15,660 bases of DNA, taken from the NCBI GenBank assembly GCA_016930115.1, contig JAFGHN010000229.1:1-15660 (forward strand). Reading direction: 5' to 3'. Positions within the stretch are counted from its first letter, which is position 1. Every line of letters starts with the position of its first letter. Positions 7,498 through 14,688 of the stretch are shown here, piece after piece. This stretch comes from Spirochaetales bacterium. Its GTDB lineage: Bacteria > Spirochaetota > Spirochaetia > ARS1246. Position numbers and translations under genes: made by a program. The notes below the pieces were generated by a model. The model ran no database searches. It worked only from the letters and a program-made list of their open reading frames with translations, and was not told where the DNA came from.

Positions 7498-8721
7498 TCA
7501 ATAGTCCCAGTCAGGAGCCGGAGCCGGCAAGCTGCGTATCGAGTCAAGCTTCCTGAGAAGTCTCTGCGGGCCGTCGAAACGCCCGGTCACGTTAAGGACT
7601 TCCGCAGCCTGCACGCCGAGCCAATAGCGTGAGAAGTCTCCGATCGCCGCGTTGAGTGTATCGAGCCCCGGAGCGAGACCCTTCCTGACCGACGATCCTG
7701 AGCCGAGATTGACGGTGTATTCCCCGCCGCAGCCTTTCCAGACGCTTTTTGCCGGCAAGAATCCGGTTACCGGGTCTTCGACTATGAGGTTGAACTCCAG
7801 CCGGTCGATGCACTTCATCACCGAAATACATTTCTTGAGATCGAGTATACGGATCTGCCAGTATGCCACGGCCTTGATGAGCGATTCGAAGCTTCCTTTG
7901 CTCGAGATCGCTTGAAGCTGAAAAGGTTTCTTGAGGAAATCCTGCATCTGTATCTCCCCCGGCTCACGCAACCGTACCTGTCTGACCTGGTCACTCAAAC
8001 CCCTGATGATCCCGAGAAGCTCGCGAAACTGCTGCAGGGTGCGATACGCGAGGCACACTACCGAATAAGGGCCGTGGGCGATCTCCGAACAGTGCATAAC
8101 CACGCAGTGGGTGATCTCGTTACCCTTCTTATACCCAAGTCCGAAGGTATTCTTTCTGGTCATCATGTCGACCTTCAGTAACTCCGGCGCAAGAATATCA
8201 ATCGCGCCATGGGTCTTGCGGCGGGCGAGCCGCGCTTTGTGGATCCCCCTGAAGTCCTTTACGTCAAAACGCTGCGGTGCCTTGGAAACGGGAAGATCGA
8301 TAAGCCACGCGGGATCGAACGCAATCCAGTGCTCATACGTTCCGGTGCCGAATCCGAGCCGGTCGTAAAAGCCCTGCTCGAAGACGCCAAGGCCTGCGGT
8401 CGAACACCCGCGGGCCGCCTCTTCCGACAGTATTGCGGCAACCGTACCGCTTGCCGTTCCAAGATTACGTGCGACCCTGCCGGTTGCCACGGCAGCGATT
8501 GCCGCGTGGTCGAGCTGCGTTCCGGCGTAGTGAAGACGGGCGGGAACACTCGTGACAAAACTCTCGGCAGCCCCCTTGAGCTCGAAGACCATCGAGAAAC
8601 CCGAACGCAGCAACGTGTCGACGGCGGCTTCCTCGTCAACCGGCCATCCGCATTCTTTCCAGATGCGGTGTACGCTCGTCCGGTCCTTTTTTGCGACGTA
8701 CGGTCTGATACAGCCGTCCAC
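7498..8721 (-). CDS. Eis-like GNAT acetyltransferase with SCP2-like C-terminus
   Basis: The 407-aa protein resembles the Eis family: an N-terminal GNAT domain (about 1-150), a central GNAT-like domain (about 155-290) and a C-terminal sterol-carrier-like domain (about 295-400). The acetyl-CoA loop region is AAIAAVATGRVARNLGTASG (73-92). GFYDRLGFG (117-125) matches the family's conserved Y-x-R-x-G-[YF]-G stretch, where the Tyr (here Tyr119) acts as general acid in Eis. Known members acetylate amines such as aminoglycosides or protein lysines; the substrate here is unknown. The start is GTG at 8721, supported by a near-perfect AGGAGG site 5 nt upstream and a promoter further out. The gene is convergent with the regulator, with only 25 nt between the stops. 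I see no functional link to its neighbours. Confidence 0.78.
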   Translation of the reverse strand: MDGCIRPYVAKKDRTSVHRIWKECGWPVDEEAAVDTLLRSGFSMVFELKGAAESFVTSVPARLHYAGTQLDHAAIAAVATGRVARNLGTASGTVAAILSEEAARGCSTAGLGVFEQGFYDRLGFGTGTYEHWIAFDPAWLIDLPVSKAPQRFDVKDFRGIHKARLARRKTHGAIDILAPELLKVDMMTRKNTFGLGYKKGNEITHCVVMHCSEIAHGPYSVVCLAYRTLQQFRELLGIIRGLSDQVRQVRLREPGEIQMQDFLKKPFQLQAISSKGSFESLIKAVAYWQIRILDLKKCISVMKCIDRLEFNLIVEDPVTGFLPAKSVWKGCGGEYTVNLGSGSSVRKGLAPGLDTLNAAIGDFSRYWLGVQAAEVLNVTGRFDGPQRLLRKLDSIRSLPAPAPDWDY

Positions 8722-8752
8722 GCGCGCCTCCTTTGTTCATGCAATCGTGCTT

Positions 8753-8781
8753 ATTGTGGCCGGAATGGAAGGCGTTTTCAA
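8753..8781 (-). promoter_or_regulatory. Promoter for the Eis-like gene
   Basis: On the minus strand TTGAAA (8781-8776) and CACAAT (8758-8753) are separated by 17 nt, with 4 of 6 matches in each. The predicted start near 8746 leaves a leader of about 25 nt that carries the AGGAGG site before GTG 8721. Confidence 0.5.
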
Positions 8782-8795
8782 GCGATCCGTCGGCG

Positions 8796-8830
8796 GGGGA
8801 CGGAGGCGGGGGCCCGCGGCGCGCGAGCCG
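8796..8830 (+). repeat. GGGGACGGAGGC copy in a GC-rich intergenic block
   Basis: The 12-mer GGGGACGGAGGC (8796-8807) heads an almost pure G/C stretch in the gap between the Eis-like and MraY-like genes. Exact 12-mer copies recur at 11761 and 14551, with near matches elsewhere. A weak TTGTAT/TATGGT pair (8833-8838 and 8857-8862, 18-nt spacer) just after it is the only promoter candidate for the MraY-like gene. Confidence 0.5.
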
Positions 8831-8879
8831 AATTGTATCTTCCGTCCCTTCCGTGCTATGGTGCCCCGTAGGATTACCC

Positions 8880-9929
8880 ATGCTCTACCTGTTTGGAGAG
8901 TTTTTAGAACGATATTTCGGCCCTGCCCGTTTACTCACCTCCCATCTCAATTTAATTATCTTTGGACTGACGGTGGGCTTCGTCGGCGTGATTTACCTGC
9001 TTCCCCGATTGTTCCGGCTCCTTCCGACCGATCGCGGCCGTGAATATGCGATCGAGGCTGAGAATTCACTGGGAAAACCCACCGGCGCCGGCGTGGTATT
9101 TATTCCGGTTTTTCTCATTCTGGCGTTGCTTGCCGTTCCACCGGAACCGGTCATTCTCGTCACGTTACTCCTGACTTTTGTCGCGATGGTCTCCGGTTAC
9201 CTTGACGACAGAAGCCAGCGCCCGTGGAGAGAACTGACAAAGGGACTGGTGGACCTTGCGCTGGCGACGGCGGCAGCGTTTCTGCTCTACTCCAGCGAAG
9301 TGAGCACGATCTGGCTGCCTTTCACAAACAATCTTTACCAGACACCGATGTGGCTCTACGTGCCGCTGGCAACGGTCTTCATCTGGATTTCAATTAATAC
9401 GACAAACTGCTCGGACGGAGTTGACGGTCTTTCGAGCACTCTCGTGCTCATCGCCCTTATCTCCACCGGCACTTTTCTCTACGTCATAGTCGGCCATACG
9501 GATTTCAGCGCCTACCTGCTGCTTCCCCACTATGCCCTGTCGGCCAAGTGGGCCATCACCTCCTTTGCACTGGTAGGCAGCCTTGCGGGCTATCTCTGGT
9601 ACAACGCCTACCCCAGCCACGTGCTCATGGGGGACGCCGGGTCCCGGGCGCTGGGATTTATCATGGGTGTCATGATCATGAATACCGGAAACCCGTTTCT
9701 GATACTCATCGTTTGCAGTGTCATCATCATAAACGGCGGAACCGGCTTGGTAAAAGTCGGGCTTCTCAGATTCTTCAATATCCGGATTTTCCACACAATC
9801 CGATTCCCCCTCCACGATCATTTTCGCAAAGACCTGCACTGGTCGAACACCCAGGTGCTCATCAGGTTTGCGCTGATTCAGGTGATCGTGACGATTGCGC
9901 TCATCGGCATCACGGTGAAGGTCAGATGA
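8880..9929 (+). CDS. mraY: MraY-like phospho-MurNAc-pentapeptide transferase
   Basis: This 349-aa polytopic membrane protein of the MraY/WecA (PNPT) family transfers a phosphosugar to undecaprenyl phosphate; MraY makes lipid I. Motifs in order are KPTGAG (66-71), SGYLDDRSQ (105-113) with Asp109/Asp110, NCSDGVDGLSS (176-186), YPSHVLMGDAGSRALG (244-259) with catalytic Asp252, and FPLHDHFRK (309-317) followed by HWSNTQVLIRF. Around ten hydrophobic helices are visible. Usual MraY has an HHH triad; here it is His312-Asp313-His314, a form I associate with spirochaetes. WecA-type enzymes lack this C-terminal loop arrangement, which favours MraY. ATG 8880 is chosen because upstream in-frame sequence is non-hydrophobic and crosses a GC-rich repeat; the ribosome site is weak. 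No mur or fts genes are adjacent. The HD gene follows after 46 nt. Confidence 0.85.
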   Translation: MLYLFGEFLERYFGPARLLTSHLNLIIFGLTVGFVGVIYLLPRLFRLLPTDRGREYAIEAENSLGKPTGAGVVFIPVFLILALLAVPPEPVILVTLLLTFVAMVSGYLDDRSQRPWRELTKGLVDLALATAAAFLLYSSEVSTIWLPFTNNLYQTPMWLYVPLATVFIWISINTTNCSDGVDGLSSTLVLIALISTGTFLYVIVGHTDFSAYLLLPHYALSAKWAITSFALVGSLAGYLWYNAYPSHVLMGDAGSRALGFIMGVMIMNTGNPFLILIVCSVIIINGGTGLVKVGLLRFFNIRIFHTIRFPLHDHFRKDLHWSNTQVLIRFALIQVIVTIALIGITVKVR

Positions 9930-9975
9930 AGGGCGCCAGCCGTCGGACTTGCCGGCGACGCATGGAGGGCTCGCA

Positions 9976-10539
9976 ATGTCAGTCGGCGACATAGTGGATA
10001 CGATGATCTCCCTTCATCCTCTCGAACGGGTACCCCGGGCCGGATTTCTCCTGCGGGGCGTGACGGAGCCCGAAACGGTCGCCGCTCACAGTCATGGGCT
10101 CGCCCTTCTCACCTTGCTGGTATGCAGTGAATACCCAAAGGATTTTGATTCGGCCAAAGCCGTTGAAATGGCCCTCATCCACGACCTGCAGGAAGTAAGC
10201 ACGATGGACATTCCTCTTCCCGCCGGGAGCGATGCGTTCAGGGCGGCGAAGGAAACCGCCGAGGAAGAGATTTTCAACGCTCTTTTTTCCCGGGTCTCGC
10301 TGCGCATCAGCGACCGCTATGCCGAGTTCAGGCGTTCGGAAACCGCGGAAGCGAAACTCATACGCGGGCTCGACAAGGCACAGATGATGATCAAGGTCCT
10401 GTGTTACGAGCGTGAGGGCCGGGGATACCTCGAAGAATTCTGGAACCATCGGCACAATTTTCCCGATTTCGACATTCCTGTTCTAAAAGAACTTTTCGAA
10501 ACGATAGCCCGGAAAGCCGGCCGCAAGGTGCCCCGGTAA
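9976..10539 (+). CDS. HD-domain phosphohydrolase, HDDC2/YfbR-like
   Basis: The 187-aa protein matches the HDDC2/YfbR-type HD hydrolases, several of which are metal-dependent 5'-deoxynucleotidases. LERVPRAGFLLRGV (16-29) is the family's N-terminal signature. Metal ligands are His38 (AAHSH), His69-Asp70 (LIHDLQE) and Asp133 (GLDKAQMM). VSTMDIPLP (74-82) parallels the usual 'GDI.P' loop. The start at ATG 9976 is preferred over an upstream TTG because GGAGGG lies 6 nt before it. It sits 46 nt after the MraY-like gene, and its stop codon overlaps the ribosome site of the next gene, so the pair is probably translationally coupled. Nucleotide salvage is the likely role from the family; the substrate is not determined. 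Confidence 0.85.
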   Translation: MSVGDIVDTMISLHPLERVPRAGFLLRGVTEPETVAAHSHGLALLTLLVCSEYPKDFDSAKAVEMALIHDLQEVSTMDIPLPAGSDAFRAAKETAEEEIFNALFSRVSLRISDRYAEFRRSETAEAKLIRGLDKAQMMIKVLCYEREGRGYLEEFWNHRHNFPDFDIPVLKELFETIARKAGRKVPR

Positions 10540-10549
10540 GGAGAAGGGA

Positions 10550-11980
10550 GTGACTGGAACCGGAAAAGACAAGATGCTGGGTGTCATCGTGTGGCCGACG
10601 CATATCGAGTATGAAGGGGCGGACGCCGTTCTGGACAACCTGACGGAAGCGGGCGTGACGGCAGTAGCAACCGCGCCGATAGTGGTCGAGCCGACCGCCG
10701 ATCCTTCGACCGGGCGCCGCGAGCCGCCGGACGACGGTGGTGAAGGCTTGAACCGGGTGGTGGACCGGCCCCTCTGGGGCAAACACGCCTTGTATCTGAA
10801 AACCTCACCAAGTTACCAGCCGGACCGGAGCCTGTATGCGGGCCAGAAATACGGACCGCCCAAAACGGATGATCTCACTTCAAGGCTCGGGAAAACCATC
10901 GGGCAGTTCCTCGAAAAGGCAAAGGCCCGCGGGTTGAAGACCTATCTGCAGCTCCAGGTGTGTCACCTGCCCGGTATGGACTCGGAGAATTCAAATAGGC
11001 CCGCGGCGAATGATGACCTCCCGCTCCTTCCCAACGGCGAGCCGCCGCGCAAACGTATGGTGCATTTTGCCTCGATCGCCAGCGACGATATACGATGCTA
11101 TTTCACTGCCATGGTAAATGACGTGTTGCACGCCTATCCCGATGTAAACGGGCTCTTGCTCGACCGGGCGGAACAGTCCTTCTACACCCTTGGGGACGCC
11201 TTTGTCGACTTTGGTTCATGGGCGAGGAAAAAGGCGGATGAATATGGCTTCGACTTTGAAGAAATGAGAAGCGCTGCGGACCGGGTTTACCGCCGGCTGG
11301 GATCGCTATCGGATGATGACCTCCACCGCTTGCAGACTCCGTCCGACCTGTTGTACGAAACCGCGCGTCTGTTCCGGACCGAACCGGGGATGGCGACACT
11401 TTTGCGTTTTCGCGCTGCCATTGCGGGAAGCTATCTCAAGGAGTTGAAGCAAGCGGCCCTGTCGGTATCGGCTGATAAGGAAATAGTGCCCATCACCTTT
11501 CCGCCGCCGATGTCCCTCATCACGGGTGTCGATTTCAAGCAATACGCCGGGATCGCCGACGCGGTCATGATAAAATTTTTCACGATGCACTGGCCGCTCA
11601 TTATTACCTACTGGTCGAGGGAAGTGAAAGATATCAATCCCAAACTGGATGAAAGCTTGCTTGTACGCGCGCTGTCTCTCATCTTCGGCATGGAAGATTC
11701 AGATTTCGGTGCTTCCATCGCGGACTATGCATATCCCGGCCCGGACCGCGCCCACAGGGCGGGGACGGAGGCGCAGGTGCGGAAGATACGGATGGCTGCC
11801 GCGGATACGGGAGGGAAAATCCCGGTCCTGCCGTCGGTGCACGGTTACGGGCCGATCGAGGATGTGAGGCGCAGGTTCAAGATCGCCTGGGACACCGGGT
11901 CATCCGGGATATGGATCAACCGCTACGGATATCTTTCGGATGAAAAATTGACCGTGCTAAAAAAGCTTACCGGAAAATAA
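10550..11980 (+). CDS. Putative TIM-barrel glycosidase-like protein, unassigned
   Basis: I cannot place this 476-aa protein in a named family. Its architecture suggests a (beta/alpha)8 barrel of the glycosidase type. GVIVWPTHIE (11-20) and GVTAVATAPIVVE (35-47) look like early strands and GLKTYLQLQVCHL (128-140) a third. DVNGLLLDRAEQSF (198-211) is strand 4, with Asp205 and Glu208 as candidate active-site acids. ADAVMIKFF (336-344) and SSGIWINRYGYLS (451-463) are late strands. No signal peptide is present, so it is cytoplasmic. The start is GTG 10550: AAGGAG overlaps the TAA of the HD gene, giving a 10-nt intergenic gap and coupling. The first ATG (10574) has no ribosome site. Residues 48-70 form a Pro/Asp/Gly-rich loop. 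A sugar-modifying role is only a guess from the fold. Confidence 0.75.
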   Translation: MTGTGKDKMLGVIVWPTHIEYEGADAVLDNLTEAGVTAVATAPIVVEPTADPSTGRREPPDDGGEGLNRVVDRPLWGKHALYLKTSPSYQPDRSLYAGQKYGPPKTDDLTSRLGKTIGQFLEKAKARGLKTYLQLQVCHLPGMDSENSNRPAANDDLPLLPNGEPPRKRMVHFASIASDDIRCYFTAMVNDVLHAYPDVNGLLLDRAEQSFYTLGDAFVDFGSWARKKADEYGFDFEEMRSAADRVYRRLGSLSDDDLHRLQTPSDLLYETARLFRTEPGMATLLRFRAAIAGSYLKELKQAALSVSADKEIVPITFPPPMSLITGVDFKQYAGIADAVMIKFFTMHWPLIITYWSREVKDINPKLDESLLVRALSLIFGMEDSDFGASIADYAYPGPDRAHRAGTEAQVRKIRMAAADTGGKIPVLPSVHGYGPIEDVRRRFKIAWDTGSSGIWINRYGYLSDEKLTVLKKLTGK

Positions 11981-12090
11981 AGCCACACGGTAACACATCG
12001 CTACTCTTGAGGTGTTTCAAGTGTAAGACCGCCATACAAACGGCCGGAAAAGCGGCCGCGGCGGCTATTCGGCTACCTGGAGAGTACGGT

Positions 12091-12873
12091 ATGAAAAGAA
12101 TGATACTTTGGGTTCCAATTCTGGCGCTGCTGTTTTCAGGCTGCGTATTCATGGAGCATATCGCCGGTTCCGGCAACCTCACCGAGGTCGATCTTGGGTA
12201 CATAGGCTTCAGCGCGCTGCGTATCAGTTCCGCCTTTGAAGTGACGCTTATACATGACGACGCCTATAGCGTCACGGTGATGGTCGACGACAACATTGCA
12301 GACAAAGTCCAATCGTACCGCGACGGTGCGACCCTGGCGATCGGGCTGGATACATCTTACCGCTATACCGCTGTTTCGCTGAAGGCAGTCATCACCATGC
12401 CTACACTCACCGCTTTAGAGCTTGAAGACGCGGCGAGGGTAACGGTGATCGACAGCGCGTCATTCCCGGGCGTCTCGACTTTCAGCGCCACGCTTTCCGA
12501 TGCGAGCAATCTGTTGCTTCCTTCGATCGTGGCCGACACTGTCACGGTGCGTCTATACGATGCCTCGAGGGCGAACATCGGCGCCATCGCTTCGGATACC
12601 GTGGTGACCTGCAAAGGGGCAAGCAGCGTGCAGATGAACGGATCGAGCTTCGGTCTGGCCTTGATTGCGGACGACGCGAGCCTGGCCACGCTGAAGGAGT
12701 TTACGGCGGGCGGCGCCACAGTCACACTCACCGATGCAAGCGAAGCGTGGATCACCGTGAACGGTGTCTTCAACTTCAGTTGCACCGGCGCTTCGACACT
12801 GTATTACCGCGGCGCGGTTGATTTCGGCACGTTCACGATCGCCGACGCATCGTCGATTATTGAGTACAACTAG
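12091..12873 (+). CDS. Head-GIN (DUF2807-like) lipoprotein
   Basis: This 260-aa secreted protein has a basic start, a hydrophobic core and the lipobox LLFSGC, with lipidated Cys18. The following segment GSGNLTEVDLGYIGFSALRI (26-45) and the FEVTLIHDDAYSVTVMVDDN stretch resemble the opening of head-GIN/DUF2807 domains, which form beta-helix-like folds at the cell envelope. A [DG]-A-[AS] triplet recurs at 113, 137, 157, 176, 195, 215, 233 and 252, about every 19-20 residues, consistent with one beta-helix turn per repeat. The ATG 12091 start is chosen for GGAGAG 6 nt upstream and the clean signal peptide; the open frame upstream is not conserved-looking. A strong terminator follows 23 nt after the stop. 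The molecular function of the family is poorly known. Confidence 0.8.
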   Translation: MKRMILWVPILALLFSGCVFMEHIAGSGNLTEVDLGYIGFSALRISSAFEVTLIHDDAYSVTVMVDDNIADKVQSYRDGATLAIGLDTSYRYTAVSLKAVITMPTLTALELEDAARVTVIDSASFPGVSTFSATLSDASNLLLPSIVADTVTVRLYDASRANIGAIASDTVVTCKGASSVQMNGSSFGLALIADDASLATLKEFTAGGATVTLTDASEAWITVNGVFNFSCTGASTLYYRGAVDFGTFTIADASSIIEYN

Positions 12874-12896
12874 CAGAACCTATCCTCTGTCGATAC

Positions 12897-12926
12897 AACC
12901 GGGCGTTCAGGCGCCCGGTTTTTTTT
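12897..12926 (+). terminator. Intrinsic terminator
   Basis: AACCGGGCG (12897-12905) and CGCCCGGTT (12912-12920) form a perfect 9-bp G/C-rich stem with a 6-nt TTCAGG loop, running into eight T residues (12919-12926). It ends the transcription unit that contains the head-GIN lipoprotein, possibly the whole unit that starts at the MraY-like gene. Confidence 0.93.
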
Positions 12927-13022
12927 GAATAATCGAGACAGTATATTGTATGAGACTGATAGAAGTTACGCGGGGTGCCGCGATGCGGCGGCCACAAGAA
13001 ACAAGGTAAAGGCAGGATATGA

Positions 13023-14480
13023 ATGGTGAAAGCTCGCATAACAATGATTCTCATCGTCACGGCGATGTTTCTCTCTTTTTCGGCGTGCACGACGCCTCCG
13101 GCGGCGGATACACAAAACGCGGCGCCGGCTCGAGATAACGCAATGAATACCGAAACTGACACGCTCGAACCCTCGGTCGTGGCCGGGATCTGGCAAGGCA
13201 GTGTGAAAGCGGGCGGCCAGGAGCTGCGTATCGTGTTTCATTTCCAGCGTGAAGAAAACGGCTGGGCCGCCACCGCAGACAGCCCGGACCAGGGAGTTGA
13301 AGGGATACCGGTTGAATCCGTGACGGTTGACGGGCTTAAGATCGAGCTGAACATTCCGGCCGTCGCCGGACAGTACAAAGGCAAATTTGATCGGACCGAT
13401 TCGGTATTCAGAGGAAAATGGCACCAGGGTGGAGGAGTGTTTGCGCTGGACCTGGAAAGAATCGAGAAAGTTGAAGCGGTCATAAGACCGCAGGACCCGG
13501 TTCCGCCTTTCCCGTATGACGAAACGGAAGTGACTTTCACCAACGATGAAGCGGGAATTACCCTTGCCGGCACATTGACGGTCCCGCGTCGTGGCGGCCC
13601 GTTTCCGGCGGTCATCCTCGTTTCAGGCAGCGGGGCCCAAAATCGGAACGAAGAGCTGATGAATCACCGGCCGTTCCTCGTGCTTGCCGACCACCTGACC
13701 CGTCAGGGCATCGCCGTGCTCAGATACGACGACAGGGGTGTGGGCGGCTCCGGCGGTGATCCGGCAGCGGCCACCAGTGAGGATTTTGCCGATGATGCAT
13801 ACGCCGCTTTCACCTTTCTCACCGGCCGGCCCGGTATCGACGCCCGCCGCACCGGGATCATCGGGCACAGCGAAGGGGGGATCATTGCGCCGATGGTGGC
13901 CGCGAGAGCGCCTGAAGTGAATTTCATCGTGCTCCTTGCAGGGTCGGGCGTTCCGGGGAAGGAGCTGCTCCTCCAGCAGAGCGCCGCCATTCTCAGGGCG
14001 AGCGGCGCACCGGAAGCCCAGATAAACGCGGCAAGCGCCGTCAACAAATCGATCTACGATGTCATAATCTCCCAGCCCGATAATGAAAAAGCCGCGGAAC
14101 AGATACAGGAAATTCTCGGAGGATTGGGAATACCACAAGACCAGATGGACGCGCAGATTACCGCGATGCTTTCGCCCTGGTACCGGTACTTCCTCACCTA
14201 CGACCCTGCCACGAGCCTGAAAAACACCGGTTGCCCGGTGCTTGCGCTGAACGGCTCGCTGGACCTGCAGGTACCGGCCGATCAAAACCTTGCGGCCATT
14301 GAGCAGGCGCTTAACGGCGGCGGCAACGCGCAGGTTACCACGATAAAACTTGAAGGGCTCAATCACCTTTTTCAGCACGCGACCACAGGCCTTGTGCAGG
14401 AATACGCGCAGATCGAAGAGACCTTTGCACCCGAAGCGCTGCAGACAATCTCGGATTGGATTTTGGAGACCGCTCGTTAG
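13023..14480 (+). CDS. Alpha/beta hydrolase lipoprotein with N-terminal beta domain
   Basis: This 485-aa lipoprotein has a signal peptide ending in the lipobox LSFSAC, with lipidated Cys22, followed by an Ala/Pro/Thr-rich linker. Residues about 55-145 (IWQGSVKAGG to FALDLER) form a beta-rich domain often found in front of this hydrolase type. The alpha/beta hydrolase domain spans about 165-485. VILVSGSGAQNRNE (197-210) is the oxyanion-loop region, GHSEGG (281-286) the nucleophile elbow with Ser283, NGSLDLQVPADQN (410-422) carries Asp414, and LNHLFQ (446-451) carries His448. The triad is intact, so an esterase or peptidase-like activity at the envelope is expected; the substrate is unknown. 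ATG 13023 has AGGA 5 nt upstream. The gene follows the terminator, so it needs its own promoter; I see only weak candidates in 12925-12955. Confidence 0.9.
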   Translation: MVKARITMILIVTAMFLSFSACTTPPAADTQNAAPARDNAMNTETDTLEPSVVAGIWQGSVKAGGQELRIVFHFQREENGWAATADSPDQGVEGIPVESVTVDGLKIELNIPAVAGQYKGKFDRTDSVFRGKWHQGGGVFALDLERIEKVEAVIRPQDPVPPFPYDETEVTFTNDEAGITLAGTLTVPRRGGPFPAVILVSGSGAQNRNEELMNHRPFLVLADHLTRQGIAVLRYDDRGVGGSGGDPAAATSEDFADDAYAAFTFLTGRPGIDARRTGIIGHSEGGIIAPMVAARAPEVNFIVLLAGSGVPGKELLLQQSAAILRASGAPEAQINAASAVNKSIYDVIISQPDNEKAAEQIQEILGGLGIPQDQMDAQITAMLSPWYRYFLTYDPATSLKNTGCPVLALNGSLDLQVPADQNLAAIEQALNGGGNAQVTTIKLEGLNHLFQHATTGLVQEYAQIEETFAPEALQTISDWILETAR

Positions 14481-14525
14481 CGGCACAGCCTGACAGTCGG
14501 TCAACCCGGCGGCCAGCGCAGCGTT

Positions 14526-14585
14526 AGGGACGGAGGCGCGGGCCATCAATGGGGACGGAGGCAGGCCGGTAGAGGCAGGCCGGTA
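14526..14585 (+). repeat. Two GGGACGGAGG copies and a 14-bp tandem duplication
   Basis: AGGGACGGAGGCG (14526-14538) and GGGGACGGAGGC (14551-14562) lie 25 bp apart. The second runs into GAGGCAGGCCGGTA, which is duplicated perfectly back to back (14558-14571 and 14572-14585). Just downstream, GGCGCGTGGC occurs twice (14598 and 14622), and GCGGC/GCCGC (14620-14634) can form a short hairpin. These fill most of the 208-nt gap 14481-14688, which holds no gene I can support and no clear terminator. Confidence 0.7.
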
Positions 14586-14688
14586 TCCCCGCGACCGGGC
14601 GCGTGGCGTAAGTGGCTAAGCGGCGCGTGGCCGCCTGATGTCGCCGCGGCTCCATTGAAAAGTGCGATCAATTACCGTATCGTGAAGC

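Noticed and set aside
8209..8871. 220-aa open frame on the plus strand
   Set aside because: It is antisense to the Eis-like gene and extends through the GC-rich repeat; no domain is seen.
12006..12060. Promoter or terminator in the gap before the head-GIN lipoprotein
   Set aside because: CTTGA/TCAAG is a 5-bp stem without a T-run, and no -35/-10 pair with acceptable spacing was found, so the gene may be read from upstream.
13623..14549. 308-aa open frame on the minus strand
   Set aside because: It is antisense to the alpha/beta hydrolase catalytic domain; a long shadow frame is common at this GC content.
14655..14683. TTGAAA-17-TATCGT promoter for the nucleoside hydrolase-like gene
   Set aside because: It would start transcription at the ATG itself, and each box has only four matches; not strong enough to list.
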